DNA of 64,000 nt from Mycolicibacterium aurum (GCA_900078775.1 LT549889.1:1612001-1676000); one strand, 5' to 3'; shown: positions 1 to 11,681, counted from the stretch's first letter. Program-made: numbers and translations. The notes: generated by a model from the sequence alone, not told the origin.

Positions 1-1
1 C

Positions 2-139
2 GACGCGCCGAACGATTCCGACACGCCGAAGCCGGTTTTGCACGATGATCGTTCCCTGACCGATCTTCCCCCCACCGACGAGCAACCCGTCCCGGACCGA
101 CCCAGAGAACAGATATCGGAGTGGCAGACCAGCGAATGA
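2..139 (+). CDS. C-terminal tail of a protein cut by the window edge, probably UvrC
   Basis: A reading frame enters from the left edge and ends at the TGA at 137-139, giving 45 residues rich in Asp, Pro and Ser with no recognisable domain. In mycobacteria uvrC lies directly upstream of rapZ, and the stop here overlaps the rapZ start region, as expected for a tightly packed operon. The assignment rests on position only. The fragment is too short and low in complexity to identify by sequence. Confidence 0.5.
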   Translation, partial: DAPNDSDTPKPVLHDDRSLTDLPPTDEQPVPDRPREQISEWQTSE

Positions 140-1011
140 GCGAGGAATCAGGCATTGAGGTCGTGCTGGTCACCGGATTGTCAGGCGCAGGCCGCGGCAC
201 CGCCGCCAAAGTCCTGGAGGACCTCGGCTGGTACGTGGCGGACAATCTGCCACCCGAACTGATCGCCCGGATGGTCGATCTCGGGTTGGACGCGGGATCG
301 CGGATCACCCAGCTGGCGCTGGTGATGGACGTCCGGTCACGCGGGTTCACTGGCGACCTGGACTCGGTACGCAACGAGCTGGCCACCCGCAGCATCCGCC
401 CCCGGGTGCTGTTCATGGAGGCCGCCGACGAGATCCTGGTCCGGCGCTACGAACAGAACCGGCGCAGCCACCCGCTGCAGGGCAAGGGCACCCTGGGCGA
501 GGGCATCGCCGCCGAGCGCGCCATGCTGGCCCCGGTGCGGGCGGCCGCGGACCTGGTGATCGACACCTCGACGTTGGCGGTGCCGGCGCTGCGGGAGAGC
601 ATCGAGCGCTCCTTCGGGGGCGAGACGGTCGCCTCCACCAATGTGACGGTGGAGTCGTTCGGCTACAAGTACGGGCTGCCGATGGACGCCGACACGGTGA
701 TGGACGTCCGCTTCATCCCCAACCCGCACTGGGTGGACGAACTGCGGCCGCACACCGGCCAGCACCCGGCCGTCCGGGACTTCGTGCTCGGACAGGAGGG
801 CGCCGCGGAGTTCCTCGATACCTATCATCGGCTGCTGGGGGTGGTGATCGATGGTTACCGCCGGGAGGGAAAGCGGTACATGACGGTGGCCATCGGCTGC
901 ACCGGGGGCAAGCACCGCAGCGTCGCGATCGCCGAGGCGCTCACGGAACGGTTGCGCAACGACGACCATCTGACGGTCCGGGCGCTGCACCGGGATCTGG
1001 GCCGCGAATGA
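121..1011 (+). CDS. rapZ: RapZ/YvcJ-family nucleotide-binding protein
   Basis: 296-residue RapZ-family P-loop protein. The N-terminal P-loop reads GLSGAGRGT (about residues 19-27), with Arg where Lys is usual, a variant I recall from actinobacterial members. The C-terminal domain carries the conserved GCTGGKHRSVA motif (about 258-268), which in RapZ forms the RNA- or amino-sugar-binding region. Enterobacterial RapZ controls amino-sugar synthesis; the mycobacterial role is less clear. The GTG at 121 is used, but the ATG at 136 would start the protein at MSEESGIEVV, closer to where family similarity begins. It is followed within 11 bases by cuvA and then whiA, the conserved actinobacterial and Firmicute trio. 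Confidence 0.95.
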   Translation: MADQRMSEESGIEVVLVTGLSGAGRGTAAKVLEDLGWYVADNLPPELIARMVDLGLDAGSRITQLALVMDVRSRGFTGDLDSVRNELATRSIRPRVLFMEAADEILVRRYEQNRRSHPLQGKGTLGEGIAAERAMLAPVRAAADLVIDTSTLAVPALRESIERSFGGETVASTNVTVESFGYKYGLPMDADTVMDVRFIPNPHWVDELRPHTGQHPAVRDFVLGQEGAAEFLDTYHRLLGVVIDGYRREGKRYMTVAIGCTGGKHRSVAIAEALTERLRNDDHLTVRALHRDLGRE

Positions 1012-1021
1012 GGGGCCCGCT

Positions 1022-2071
1022 GTGAGCACCATGGCCCCCCGCATCGTCGCACTCGGCGGCGGCCACGGCCTGTACGCGACGCTGTCCGCGGCCCGGCGGC
1101 TCACCCCGCACATCACCGCGGTGGTGACCGTCGCCGACGACGGCGGATCCTCGGGACGACTGCGCAGCGAACTCGACGTGGTGCCGCCCGGTGATCTGCG
1201 AATGGCATTGGCCGCATTGGCCTCCGACTCACCGCACGGCCGGCTGTGGGCCACCATCATCCAGCACCGGTTCGGCGGCAGCGGCGCGCTGGCCGGTCAC
1301 CCCATCGGCAACCTGATGCTGGCCGGGATCAGCGAGGTGCTGGCCGATCCGGTGGCCGCGCTCGACGAGCTGGGCCGCATCCTGGACCTCAAGGGCCGGG
1401 TGCTGCCGATGTGCCCGCTGGCCTTGCAGATCGAGGCCGATGTGGCCGGTCTGGAATCGGACCCGCGGATGTTCCGGGTGATCCGCGGGCAGGTGGCGGT
1501 CGCCACCACCGTCGGTCAGGTCCGCCGCGTCCGGCTGCTGCCCGGGGACCCGCCCGCCACCCGGCAGGCCGTCGACGCCATCATGGCCGCCGATCTGGTG
1601 GTGCTGGGCCCCGGCTCGTGGTTCACCAGCGTGATCCCGCACGTCCTGGTGCCCGGTCTGGCCGCGGCGCTACGGGAGACCACCGCGCGGCGTGCGCTGG
1701 TGCTCAACCTGGCGGCCGAGCCGGGGGAGACCGCCGGCTTCTCCGCCGAACGGCACATCCACGTGCTGGCTCAGCACGCCCCGGGATTTCAGGTCGACCA
1801 CATCATCGTCGACGCGTCGCGGGTGCCCAGCGACCGGGAGCGCGAACAGCTGGCCCGGACGGCTACGCTGCTCGGCGCCGACGTCGAATTTGCCGCCGTA
1901 TCGCGACCTGGTACACAGTTACATGACCCGTCGCTGCTGGCAGCAACTCTTGAAGAAGTGCGCCTGCGCGGCCGGGAATCCGGCTCGCCCGGCGGCCAGG
2001 AGGATCCCGGCGCGGCACACAGCGGGCAACGACCATTCGAGGCACCAAGGGGGGACCAGTCGTGGCAATGA
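1022..2071 (+). CDS. cuvA: YvcK/CuvA-family gluconeogenesis and cell-wall factor
   Basis: 349-residue protein of the YvcK (CofD-like) family. The nucleotide-binding N-terminus reads [12 protein letters not shown], followed by the [11 protein letters not shown] loop and [11 protein letters not shown]. The later segment [16 protein letters not shown] is also diagnostic. YvcK-type proteins bind UDP-sugars; the M. tuberculosis homologue CuvA is needed for cell shape and for growth on certain carbon sources. The C-terminal 35 residues after RLRGRES are low-complexity. Start GTG 1022 is used; ATG 1031 is an alternative. The stop overlaps the whiA start by 10 bases, suggesting coupled translation. 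Confidence 0.93.
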   Translation: MSTMAPRIVALGGGHGLYATLSAARRLTPHITAVVTVADDGGSSGRLRSELDVVPPGDLRMALAALASDSPHGRLWATIIQHRFGGSGALAGHPIGNLMLAGISEVLADPVAALDELGRILDLKGRVLPMCPLALQIEADVAGLESDPRMFRVIRGQVAVATTVGQVRRVRLLPGDPPATRQAVDAIMAADLVVLGPGSWFTSVIPHVLVPGLAAALRETTARRALVLNLAAEPGETAGFSAERHIHVLAQHAPGFQVDHIIVDASRVPSDREREQLARTATLLGADVEFAAVSRPGTQLHDPSLLAATLEEVRLRGRESGSPGGQEDPGAAHSGQRPFEAPRGDQSWQ

Positions 2072-3045
2072 CGGCCGAGGTCAAGGACGAGCTGAGCCGC
2101 CTGGTCGTGAACTCGGTGAGCGCGCGTCGCGCCGAGGTGTCGGCCCTGTTGCGCTTCGCCGGCGGCCTGCACATCGTCGGCGGCCGGGTGGTCGTGGAGG
2201 CCGAGGTGGACCTCGGCATCATCGCGCGCCGGCTGCGTAAGGACATCTACGACCTGTACGGCTACAACGCGGTGGTGCACGTGCTCTCGGCCAGTGGGAT
2301 CCGCAAGAGCACCCGCTACGTGGTCCGGGTCGCCAAGGACGGGGAGGCGCTGGCCCGCCAGACCGGTCTGCTCGACCTACGCGGCCGGCCGGTGCGCGGG
2401 CTGCCCGCCCAGGTGGTCGGCGGCAGCGTTGCCGATGCCGAAGCCGCCTGGCGGGGCGCGTTTTTGGCGCACGGTTCACTCACCGAACCGGGCCGGTCCT
2501 CGGCGCTGGAGGTCAGCTGCCCGGGCCCGGAGGCGGCGCTGGCGCTGGTCGGTGCGGCGCGGCGACTCGGGATCAGTGCCAAGGCCCGCGAGGTGCGCGG
2601 TAGCGACCGGGTGGTGGTGCGCGACGGTGAGGCCATCGGCGCGCTGCTGACCCGGATGGGCGCCCAGGACACCAGGCTGACCTGGGAGGAGCGCCGGATG
2701 CGGCGCGAGGTGCGGGCCACCGCCAACCGACTGGCCAACTTCGACGATGCGAACCTGCGCCGCTCGGCGCGGGCCGCGGTGGCCGCCGCCGCCCGGGTGG
2801 AGCGCGCCCTGCACATCCTCGGCGACACCGTCCCCGATCACCTGGCCCAGGCCGGCCGGCTGCGGGTCGAGCACCGGCAGGCCTCGCTGGAGGAGCTGGG
2901 CCGGCTGGCCGATCCGCCGATGACCAAAGACGCAGTCGCAGGCCGGATTCGGCGCCTGCTGTCGATGGCCGACCGCAAGGCCAAGCAGGACGGCATCCCC
3001 GACACCGAGTCGGCCGTCACCCCGGATCTGCTCGAGGACGCCTGA
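2062..3045 (+). CDS. whiA: WhiA, sporulation/cell-division type DNA-binding regulator
   Basis: 327 residues, typical WhiA length. The N-terminal two thirds is the degenerate LAGLIDADG homing-endonuclease-like fold ([15 protein letters not shown] near the start, [19 protein letters not shown] in the second half). The C-terminus is a helix-turn-helix ([20 protein letters not shown], about 271-290). In Streptomyces WhiA controls division genes. The GTG start at 2062 is preceded by a purine-rich GGGGGGA ribosome-binding site around 2049-2055; an in-frame ATG lies at 2068. It is the last gene of the rapZ-cuvA-whiA operon and converges on the lipase gene with 3 bases between stops. Confidence 0.95.
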   Translation: MAMTAEVKDELSRLVVNSVSARRAEVSALLRFAGGLHIVGGRVVVEAEVDLGIIARRLRKDIYDLYGYNAVVHVLSASGIRKSTRYVVRVAKDGEALARQTGLLDLRGRPVRGLPAQVVGGSVADAEAAWRGAFLAHGSLTEPGRSSALEVSCPGPEAALALVGAARRLGISAKAREVRGSDRVVVRDGEAIGALLTRMGAQDTRLTWEERRMRREVRATANRLANFDDANLRRSARAAVAAAARVERALHILGDTVPDHLAQAGRLRVEHRQASLEELGRLADPPMTKDAVAGRIRRLLSMADRKAKQDGIPDTESAVTPDLLEDA

Positions 3046-3048
3046 CCG

Positions 3049-4320
3049 CTACGCCGCGACCGGCTGCTGGTGCGTCAGCGGGTTGGCGGCCGGGTTGGCG
3101 GCCAGCGCCTCCAGCACCACCGTCCAGGTGCGCGGGCTGGTGACGACGTTCAGGTGGCCCAGGATCTGGCCGGGGTAGCGGTCCTGCAGGATGATGTTGG
3201 TGACGTTGTCGCCGTGTAGCGCGTTGTTGGTGTACGGGGTGGCGACCTCGTCGTAGATGGTGCTGATGGTGGTGTACAGCACCCCGGGCCGGGTGTCGCC
3301 GTTGCCGTAGATCTCGTCCTGGAACGGCGATCCCGCGGACTGCTGGTAGATGGCCGGCGCCAGTGCACGGAAGACCGAGATGAACAGCTGGCGCAGGATC
3401 GGGGTGCGCAGCACCCCGGAGACCAGGCCGTTGAAATCGGATCCGTCGTGGCCCGGTGAGATGCCGATGAGCTGTGACACCTTTGTGTGGCCGTCCATGT
3501 TGTTGATGTAGTACGAGGGCAGATTGCCCCCGCCCTGTGAGTGCCCGATCAGGATCACCTTCTCCGCACCGGTCTCGGCCAGCACCCGGTCGATCTCGGC
3601 CTCGAGTTCGAGGGCGGACTTGCGGATGTCACCGATGGACTGGATCGGGAAGTTCGGGTTGGTGGTGTTGTTGCCGTAGTTGAAGGTGTAGACCTTGTAG
3701 CCCGCGTTGGCCAGCACCGGTGCCCCCACCGCCCAGTTCAGGCCCTGGGTCAGCGCGGTCGGATTGAGCAGGATGACCGGCAGCGGATGCTCGGGGGTGA
3801 CCGTGATGGTCGGGTCGTTGGCGCCCGCCGGTGGCTTCTGCGGATTGAAGAACCCCAGCCCGTCGAGCAGGCCGTAGTTGACGGTGAACCGGCCGCCGGC
3901 GGGAGCGTGCAGCGACCCGCCGACCAGGGTGCGGCCGACCGCCGCCGCGGCGTTGGCGACCGAGGTGGCCAGCAGATAGGGCACGCCCAGCAGACGGTTC
4001 GGGCCGAAGGCCTGCGCGACGGCGGTGGCCGCGGAGTGCACCACCGACACCACGATCGTCCCGACATCGGAAAGCCCGCCGGTCAATTGGCGGCCGAGCT
4101 GGGCCACCTTGGCGATCGGCAGCGGGGTGCGGGCGGCGGCGGGGGCTTCGGCCGAGGCCGCCGCGGGTGCGGCCGGGGTGATGACCGGGGCGGCCGCTGC
4201 CAGCGGGTTCTCGGCCACCGCTTCCAGCGCGGCCGGGGCGCTGCGCTGCAGGGCCGGCCGGGTGGTCGCGGTCCGGTCGACCGCGGCCGGCGCATCGGTG
4301 TGCGAGCGGACCCGCTTCAT
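3049..4320 (-). CDS. Alpha/beta-hydrolase (lipase/esterase-like), downstream part of a frameshifted gene
   Basis: 423-residue open frame containing an alpha/beta-hydrolase domain. The nucleophile elbow is GHSQGG, with the Ser at about residue 261 of this frame, and a HPLPVILLNP strand precedes the oxyanion region. The first 90 residues are Ala/Pro-rich and it has no signal peptide of its own. The signal peptide lies in the other frame directly upstream (4317-4736). Adding one base to the G run at 4396-4399 joins the two into a protein of about 562 residues: signal peptide, acidic Pro/Thr linker, lipase domain. The ATG at 4320 is therefore probably an internal Met rather than the true start. 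The secreted form would act in the cell envelope; substrate unknown. Confidence 0.8.
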   Translation of the reverse strand: MKRVRSHTDAPAAVDRTATTRPALQRSAPAALEAVAENPLAAAAPVITPAAPAAASAEAPAAARTPLPIAKVAQLGRQLTGGLSDVGTIVVSVVHSAATAVAQAFGPNRLLGVPYLLATSVANAAAAVGRTLVGGSLHAPAGGRFTVNYGLLDGLGFFNPQKPPAGANDPTITVTPEHPLPVILLNPTALTQGLNWAVGAPVLANAGYKVYTFNYGNNTTNPNFPIQSIGDIRKSALELEAEIDRVLAETGAEKVILIGHSQGGGNLPSYYINNMDGHTKVSQLIGISPGHDGSDFNGLVSGVLRTPILRQLFISVFRALAPAIYQQSAGSPFQDEIYGNGDTRPGVLYTTISTIYDEVATPYTNNALHGDNVTNIILQDRYPGQILGHLNVVTSPRTWTVVLEALAANPAANPLTHQQPVAA

Positions 4321-4736
4321 GGCCCGCGGTGCGGTGGCGGGGGAGCCGGCAGTGTTCTCGGTCTCCGGTGCCTCGCTGTCAGGGGTCTCGGTGTCGGGGT
4401 CTCGGTGTCGGGGGTCTCGGTGTCGGGGGTCTGGGCCGCATCCTCTGCCTCGGGAGCCCTGGTGTCGACGGTTGCCCTGCGCGGCGGCCGGACGGCCGAG
4501 CGGGGCGCCTTCGTCTCCGCGTCCCGGGCCGACCGCGGGCCCCGGTTCGGTAGCGCGGAGCCGGCGTCGGCGCGGGTCGATGTCGCGGCCCGGTCCGGCT
4601 CACCGCCGGTGGATCCGGTGTCGTCCGCGTGCGCGACGGCGCCGGCCGCGCCGAACGTGCTGGTCAACGTCACCACCAGGACGGCGAGCAGAAACCGCAG
4701 GCCAACCACGAGATTCGGCGTTCGGATCGCAGACAT
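4317..4736 (-). pseudogene. N-terminal part (signal peptide and DTETP repeats) of the frameshifted lipase
   Basis: Starting at ATG 4736 (MSAIRTPNLV), this frame encodes a clear Sec signal peptide: a basic start, the hydrophobic core LRFLLAVLVVTLTS, and a likely cleavage after AVAHA. An acidic and Pro/Thr-rich linker with DTETP repeats follows. In the present frame the sequence then becomes Arg/Pro-rich and stops at 4317. One extra base in the repeat continues it as DTETPDSEAPETENTAGS and straight into the lipase ORF. An open frame extends upstream to 4898, but those residues look non-coding. Confidence 0.7.
4391..4429 (-). repeat. Short tandem repeat encoding DTETP, with one unit a base short
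   Basis: Repeats of a unit made of a G run plus TCTCGGTGTC (plus strand). The units with five Gs (4410-4414, 4425-4429) are 15 bp and keep the frame. The unit with the run at 4396-4399 has four Gs and is 14 bp, which breaks the lipase frame. G-run repeats of this kind are prone to slippage and to sequencing error. Confidence 0.75.
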
Positions 4737-4961
4737 TCGGACGGATGTCTCGGACAACAGCAGGCCTTCCCTCGGGTGCCTGGACGATAACGGCAGGCCA
4801 CCCCGGGTGTAGGCAACTTCGCCGATCTGTCTTTGGTGTCGGGCCTGGCGAACCGACCGGTCAGACCGCCGGAAGCGACCCGGCTGACCAGCGTGCACGG
4901 ACCGGAACCGGCACCATTAGGCTGGCCTGCGAGCAGTTCACCGCGATTTCCCCACAATTAG

Positions 4962-5993
<1,032 letters not shown>

Positions 5994-6002
5994 CTCGCGA
6001 TC

Positions 6003-7229
6003 ATGGCGATCAATTCACTGTCTGACCTGCTCGCCGAAGGTGTTGAAGGTCGGGGCGTCCTGGTGCGCTCCGACCTCAACGTCCCGCTCGACGACAACGG
6101 GAACATCACCGACCCGGGCCGCATCATCGCCTCGGTGCCCACCCTCAAGGCGCTCGCCGAGGCGGGGGCCAAGGTCGTGGTCACCGCGCACCTGGGCCGC
6201 CCCAAGGGCGAGCCCGATGCGAAGTTCTCGCTGGCACCGGTGGCCGCGGCGCTGTCCGAGCAGCTGGGCCGGCACGTCCAGCTGGCCGGTGACGTCGTCG
6301 GCACCGACGCGCTCGCCCGCGCCGAGGGCCTGACCGACGGCGATGTGCTGCTGCTGGAGAACATCCGCTTCGACGCGCGGGAGACCAGCAAGGACGACGC
6401 CGAGCGGCTGGCGCTGGCCAAGGCGCTGGCCGGTCTGGTCGAAGGGGCCGACGGTACGCCCGGCGCCTTCGTCTCCGACGGGTTCGGTGTGGTGCACCGC
6501 AAGCAGGCATCGGTCTATGACGTCGCCACCCTGCTGCCGCACTACGCGGGCACGCTGGTGGCCACCGAGGTCAAGGTGCTCGAGCAGCTGACCAGCTCGA
6601 CCGAGCGTCCGTACGCGGTGGTGCTCGGCGGTTCCAAGGTGTCCGACAAACTCGCGGTCATCGAGAACCTCGCCAACAGGTGCGACAGCATCGTCATCGG
6701 CGGCGGTATGTGTTTCACCTTCCTTGCCGCCCAAGGGGTTTCGGTCGGTTCCTCGCTGCTGCAGGAAGAGATGATCGACACCTGTAGGAAGCTGCTGGAA
6801 ACCTATGGTGACGTGATCCACCTGCCGGTCGACATCGTGGTCGCGGACAAGTTCGCCGCCGACGCGAACGCCGAAACCGTGGCCGCCGACCGGATCCCGG
6901 ACGGGAAGATGGGCCTGGACATCGGCCCGGAGTCGGTGAAGCGGTTCACCGCGCTGCTGTCCAACGCCAAGACGGTGTTCTGGAACGGCCCGATGGGTGT
7001 GTTCGAGTTCGAGGCGTTCTCGGCGGGCACCAAGGGTGTCGCCGAGGCGATCATCGGGGCCACCGGCAAGGGCGCGTTCAGTGTGGTCGGCGGCGGCGAT
7101 TCGGCCGCCGCGGTGCGCCTGCTCGGCCTGCCCGAGGACGGCTTCTCGCACATCTCCACCGGCGGTGGCGCATCGCTGGAGTACCTGGAGGGCAAGACCC
7201 TTCCCGGCATCGACGTACTGGAGTCCTGA
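6003..7229 (+). CDS. pgk: Phosphoglycerate kinase
   Basis: 408 residues, the normal length for bacterial PGK. It transfers phosphate from 1,3-bisphosphoglycerate to ADP. Diagnostic segments are [12 protein letters not shown] near the start, [11 protein letters not shown] (substrate binding), [27 protein letters not shown], and the C-terminal nucleotide loop [12 protein letters not shown] with [15 protein letters not shown]. Nine bases after gap and 3 before tpiA, so co-transcription is likely. Confidence 0.98.
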   Translation: MAINSLSDLLAEGVEGRGVLVRSDLNVPLDDNGNITDPGRIIASVPTLKALAEAGAKVVVTAHLGRPKGEPDAKFSLAPVAAALSEQLGRHVQLAGDVVGTDALARAEGLTDGDVLLLENIRFDARETSKDDAERLALAKALAGLVEGADGTPGAFVSDGFGVVHRKQASVYDVATLLPHYAGTLVATEVKVLEQLTSSTERPYAVVLGGSKVSDKLAVIENLANRCDSIVIGGGMCFTFLAAQGVSVGSSLLQEEMIDTCRKLLETYGDVIHLPVDIVVADKFAADANAETVAADRIPDGKMGLDIGPESVKRFTALLSNAKTVFWNGPMGVFEFEAFSAGTKGVAEAIIGATGKGAFSVVGGGDSAAAVRLLGLPEDGFSHISTGGGASLEYLEGKTLPGIDVLES

Positions 7230-7232
7230 CAC

Positions 7233-8018
<786 letters not shown>

Positions 8019-8020
8019 GA

Positions 8021-8083
8021 CGCGGGTGATTTCGGCGCGATCACGTACTCCTGGAGCACGTTTTCGCGCCGAAATCACGCCCG
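8021..8083. repeat. Long interrupted palindrome between tpiA and secG
   Basis: Two perfect 15-base arms pair: 8026-8040 (GTGATTTCGGCGCGA) and 8064-8078. Inside, 8043-8051 and 8053-8061 pair again with one mismatch, so almost the whole 60 bases can fold into one hairpin or cruciform. There is no trailing U-tract, so it could be an intrinsic terminator of the mycobacterial kind, a REP-like dispersed element or a protein-binding site. It lies just upstream of the secG start. Confidence 0.7.
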
Positions 8084-8098
8084 TGTAGGCTGTCCGCC

Positions 8099-8335
8099 AT
8101 GGAACTCGCTCTGCAGATCGTGCTGATCATCACCAGTCTCTTGACGGTGTTGCTCGTGCTGCTGCATCGGGCCAAGGGCGGCGGCCTGTCCACCCTGTTC
8201 GGTGGCGGCGTGCAGTCCAGCCTGTCCGGCTCGACCGTGGTGGAGAAGAACCTGGACCGCCTGACGCTGTTCGTCGTCGGCATCTGGCTGGTGTCCATCA
8301 TCGGTATGGCACTGCGCATCAAGTACAACGCCTAG
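8099..8335 (+). CDS. secG: Preprotein translocase subunit SecG
   Basis: 78-residue SecG, a small inner-membrane partner of SecYE that aids protein export. Two hydrophobic segments (about residues 2-22 and 56-73) flank the conserved loop [14 protein letters not shown]. Its position between tpiA and ppc is the standard mycobacterial arrangement. ATG start; 80 bases separate it from tpiA. Confidence 0.96.
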   Translation: MELALQIVLIITSLLTVLLVLLHRAKGGGLSTLFGGGVQSSLSGSTVVEKNLDRLTLFVVGIWLVSIIGMALRIKYNA

Positions 8336-8384
8336 GCCGGTCCCTCGTCCTGCGCAGCATGTGCGCGGGACGGATAATCGACTG

Positions 8385-11180
8385 ATGGCTGACGCACCGG
8401 ATTCTGTCCTCGCCCCCGTCGGATCGGTGCGTCGAACGCAGGTCGGCCGGGAGGCCACCGAGCCGATGCGTGAGGACATCCGGTTGCTCGGGTCCATTCT
8501 CGGTGACACCGTCCGGGACCAGAACGGCGACGCCGTCTTCGACCTGGTGGAACGTGCCCGGGTCGAGTCGTTCCGGGTACGCCGCTCCGAGATCGACCGG
8601 GGCGAGCTGGCCGACCTGTTCCGCGATGTCGATGTGCACCAGGCGATTCCGGTCATCCGGGCGTTCACCCACTTCGCGCTGCTGGCCAACGTGGCCGAGG
8701 ACATCCACCGGGAGCGGCGCCGGGCGATCCACGAAGCGGCCGGCGAGCCGCCCCAAGACAGCACCCTGGCCGCCACCTACCGCAAACTCGACGCCGCACG
8801 GCTGGACGCCGCGGAGGTCGCGAACGCGCTGACCGGCGCGCTGGTGTCCCCGGTGATCACCGCGCACCCCACCGAAACCCGGCGTCGCACCGTCTTCGAC
8901 ACTCAGCACCAGATCACCGAGCTGATGCGGGCACGGCTGCACGGCCACACCCGCACCGAGGCCGGCCGCGATATCGAGACCGAGCTGCGCCGGCACATCC
9001 TCACCCTGTGGCAGACCGCCCTGGTGCGGCTGTCCCGGCTGAAGATCTCCGACGAGATCGAGACCGGGCTGCGCTATTACCCGGCGGCCTTCCTCGACGT
9101 CATCCCACGGGTCAACGCCGAAGTGCGCGCGGCCCTGCAGGACCGGTTTCCGGACGCCGAGCTGCCGGCCGAGCCGATCCTGCGCCCGGGATCCTGGATC
9201 GGCGGTGACCGCGACGGCAACCCCAACGTCACCGCCGAGGTGGTGCGGCTGGCCACCGGCCGGGCCGCGTTCACCGCCTTCGACCACTACTTCGGTGAGA
9301 TCACCGCGCTGGAGGAGGAGCTGTCCATGTCGGCGCGGCTGGTGCGGGTCAGCGCTGCGCTGACCGCGCTGGCCGACGTGTGCGACGAGCCCGCCCGCAG
9401 CGATGAGCCCTACCGCCGGGCGCTGCGCGTCATCCACGCCCGGCTCACCAGCACCGCCGCCGCGATCCTGGACCGCCAGCCCGAACACGAACTCGACCTG
9501 GGACTGCCGGCCTACGAGACACCGGTCCAGCTGCTGCAGGATCTGGACATCGTCGACGAATCGTTGCGCGCCAACGGTTCTGCGGTACTCGCCGACGACC
9601 GGCTGGCGCGGCTGCGGGAAGCGGTGCGGGTCTTCGGGTTCCACCTGTCCGGGCTGGACATGCGGCAGAACTCCGAGGTGCACGAGAACGTCATCGCCGA
9701 GCTGCTGGCCTGGGCCGGGGTGCACGAGGACTACCTGTCGCTGCCCGAGCCGGACCGGGTGGCCCTGCTGGCAACCGAGATCGGCACCCGCCGGCCGCTG
9801 ATCGGCCCGGGTGCGCAGCTGTCGGAGCTGGCCGCCAAGGAACTCGGCATCGTGAAGGCCGCCGCGCGGGCGGTGAAAGTGTTCGGCCCGCAGGCGATCC
9901 AGAACTACATCATCTCGATGTGCCAGTCGGTGTCCGACATGCTGGAGGCCGCGGTGCTGCTCAAGGAGGCCGGCCTGTTCGACACCACCGGCGACGAGCC
10001 GTACGTGCCGGTGGGCATCGTGCCGCTGTTCGAGACCATCGACGACCTGCAACGCGGCTCCGCGATCCTGGAAGCGGCGCTGGACGTTCCGGTGTACGCG
10101 GCGGCGGTCGCCGCGCGCGGCGGACAGCAGGAGGTCATGCTCGGCTACTCGGACTCCAACAAGGACGGCGGCTATCTGGCCGCCAACTGGGCGCTCTACC
10201 GCGCCGAACTCGACCTCGTCGAGACCGCGGAGAAGACCGGGATCCGGTTGCGGCTGTTCCACGGTCGCGGCGGCACCGTGGGACGCGGTGGCGGCCCCAG
10301 CTATGACGCCATCCTGGCGCAGCCGCCCGGGGCGGTGCGCGGCTCGCTGCGCATCACCGAACAGGGCGAGGTGATCGCCGCCAAGTATGCCGAGCCGCGG
10401 ATCGCACACCGCAACCTGGAGACCCTGCTGGCGGCGACGCTGGAATCCACCCTGCTCGACATCGAGGGGCTGGGGGATTCGGCGGAGGAGGCCTACGCGG
10501 TGCTCGACGACCTCGCCGCCCGCGCCCAGCGCGCGTACGCCGAACTCGTGCACGAGACACCGGGATTCGTGGAGTACTTCAAGGAATCCACCCCGGTCAG
10601 CGAGATCGGTGCGCTCAACATCGGCAGCCGGCCGACCTCGCGTAAGCCGACGACGGCCATCTCCGATCTGCGGGCCATCCCTTGGGTGCTGGCGTGGAGC
10701 CAGTCCCGGGTGATGCTGCCCGGCTGGTACGGCACCGGCACGGCGTTCGAGGAGTTCGTCGCCGGCGGCGACGGCCGGCTCGAGGTGCTGCAGGACCTGT
10801 ACCGGCGGTGGCCGTTCTTCCGGACGGTGCTGTCCAACATGGCCCAGGTGCTCGCCAAATCGGATCTCGGTCTGGCGGCACGGTATTCGGAGCTGGTGGC
10901 CGACGAGGACCTGCGGGCCCGGGTGTTCGACAAGATCGTCGCCGAGCACGAGCGCACGGTCCGGATGCACGGACTGATCACCGGCCAGGACGATCTGCTG
11001 GCCGACAACCCGGCGCTGGCCCGCTCGGTGTTCAACCGGTTCCCGTACCTGGAACCGCTGAACCACCTGCAGGTGGAACTGCTGCGCCGGTACCGGTCCG
11101 GCGACGAGGACGAACTGGTGCAGCGTGGCATCCTGCTGACGATGAGCGGGCTGGCCAGCGCGCTGCGGAACTCCGGGTAG
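8385..11180 (+). CDS. ppc: Phosphoenolpyruvate carboxylase
   Basis: 931 residues from ATG 8385 (MADAPDSVL); an in-frame start 24 bases upstream exists but adds residues unlike the family. It makes oxaloacetate from PEP and bicarbonate, the anaplerotic step. Visible landmarks are [13 protein letters not shown] (catalytic His), [29 protein letters not shown], the glycine-rich [15 protein letters not shown] loop, and the C-terminus [15 protein letters not shown], where the family usually ends in NTG. Single gene, probably transcribed with or just after secG. Confidence 0.97.
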   Translation: MADAPDSVLAPVGSVRRTQVGREATEPMREDIRLLGSILGDTVRDQNGDAVFDLVERARVESFRVRRSEIDRGELADLFRDVDVHQAIPVIRAFTHFALLANVAEDIHRERRRAIHEAAGEPPQDSTLAATYRKLDAARLDAAEVANALTGALVSPVITAHPTETRRRTVFDTQHQITELMRARLHGHTRTEAGRDIETELRRHILTLWQTALVRLSRLKISDEIETGLRYYPAAFLDVIPRVNAEVRAALQDRFPDAELPAEPILRPGSWIGGDRDGNPNVTAEVVRLATGRAAFTAFDHYFGEITALEEELSMSARLVRVSAALTALADVCDEPARSDEPYRRALRVIHARLTSTAAAILDRQPEHELDLGLPAYETPVQLLQDLDIVDESLRANGSAVLADDRLARLREAVRVFGFHLSGLDMRQNSEVHENVIAELLAWAGVHEDYLSLPEPDRVALLATEIGTRRPLIGPGAQLSELAAKELGIVKAAARAVKVFGPQAIQNYIISMCQSVSDMLEAAVLLKEAGLFDTTGDEPYVPVGIVPLFETIDDLQRGSAILEAALDVPVYAAAVAARGGQQEVMLGYSDSNKDGGYLAANWALYRAELDLVETAEKTGIRLRLFHGRGGTVGRGGGPSYDAILAQPPGAVRGSLRITEQGEVIAAKYAEPRIAHRNLETLLAATLESTLLDIEGLGDSAEEAYAVLDDLAARAQRAYAELVHETPGFVEYFKESTPVSEIGALNIGSRPTSRKPTTAISDLRAIPWVLAWSQSRVMLPGWYGTGTAFEEFVAGGDGRLEVLQDLYRRWPFFRTVLSNMAQVLAKSDLGLAARYSELVADEDLRARVFDKIVAEHERTVRMHGLITGQDDLLADNPALARSVFNRFPYLEPLNHLQVELLRRYRSGDEDELVQRGILLTMSGLASALRNSG

Positions 11181-11181
11181 C

Positions 11182-11635
11182 GATGTCCTGATACATCACC
11201 TTGCGGGCCTTGCCTTTGTGGAGCCGAAGAAGAAGCCCCGCTCGGCGTGGCGGCGGTTTGTCTGTTCCGCTATCTCGACAAGCAGCCACTGGCCGAAACA
11301 CTGGCCGAGCTCCAAGCCCAGGTCGATGCGTTCGACCACATCTACAACACCGAGCGCCCCCACCAAGGACTGCCCGGACGCGTCACACCGCTGACGGCAT
11401 GGGAAGCGACCCCCAGGGCAGATTCACCCCGCCCCACATTCGACCGGCCGACCTATGTGTCGACGACAAGATCATCATGGCCGACCTGGACGGCGAAGTC
11501 CTCATCGAACACACCAAACCCGCAACGGGTGTGAAGTACGTCGGCAACGGACAACCACGCGGCCCACGCCCCAAAACCCGACAACCGTCACCGATGTCCT
11601 GATGCAGAACTGTCACCGATGTCCTGATACATCAC
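11182..11635 (+). mobile_element. Remnant of an IS481-type insertion sequence
   Basis: A 454-base decayed element between ppc and the 13E12 gene. It keeps only the 3' end of a transposase gene and a right end. The right end contains GTCACCGATGTCCTGAT twice (11587-11603 and 11612-11628, period 25). The 18-mer GATGTCCTGATACATCAC occurs at both boundaries (11182-11199 and 11618-11635) in the same orientation and is followed by similar CTTGCGG sequence. Intact IS481 elements have inverted ends, so the left junction looks like a second right end left after recombination or deletion. Confidence 0.65.
11247..11602 (+). pseudogene. Truncated, frameshifted IS481-family transposase (C-terminal part)
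   Basis: One frame reads PLAETLAELQAQVDAFDHI then YNTERPHQGLPGRVTPLTAWEA, the typical C-terminal rve-domain end of IS481-family transposases. Around 11420 coding similarity passes to another frame, which reads IIMADLDGEVLIEHTKPATG and GVKYVGNGQPRGPRPKTRQP before the TGA at 11600-11602. The DDE catalytic core and N-terminal HTH are missing. It is certainly inactive and of no cellular function. Confidence 0.7.
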
Positions 11636-11665
11636 ACTTGCGGAGCCCTCCTGGGCGGCGTAGAG

Positions 11666-11681
11666 TCGAATATAAGTTCGA
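11666..11681. promoter_or_regulatory. Candidate LexA (SOS) box upstream of the 13E12 gene
   Basis: The 16-mer TCGAATATAAGTTCGA differs by one base from the mycobacterial SOS consensus TCGAAC-N4-GTTCGA. It lies about 140 bases upstream of the DUF222/HNH gene. SOS boxes upstream of 13E12-family genes have been described in M. tuberculosis, so DNA-damage induction is plausible. Confidence 0.65.

Noticed and set aside
1246..1926. 226-codon plus-strand ORF inside cuvA
   Set aside because: Overlaps cuvA in another frame with typical shadow composition (Arg, Gly, Ala, Pro).
4317..4320. ATGA overlap as genuine translational coupling of two separate genes
   Set aside because: The upstream frame turns into Arg/Pro-rich residues after the repeat, whereas the frame restored by one base continues the acidic linker straight into the lipase, so a frameshift is the better explanation.
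4391..4434. G-rich direct repeats as a CRISPR or regulatory array
   Set aside because: Units are 14-15 bp, have no spacers and translate as DTETP in the lipase linker.
8319..11066. 915-codon open frame antisense to ppc
   Set aside because: High GC keeps the opposite strand open; the translation is rich in Arg, Gly, His and Gln with no domain, while the sense frame is an unmistakable PEP carboxylase.
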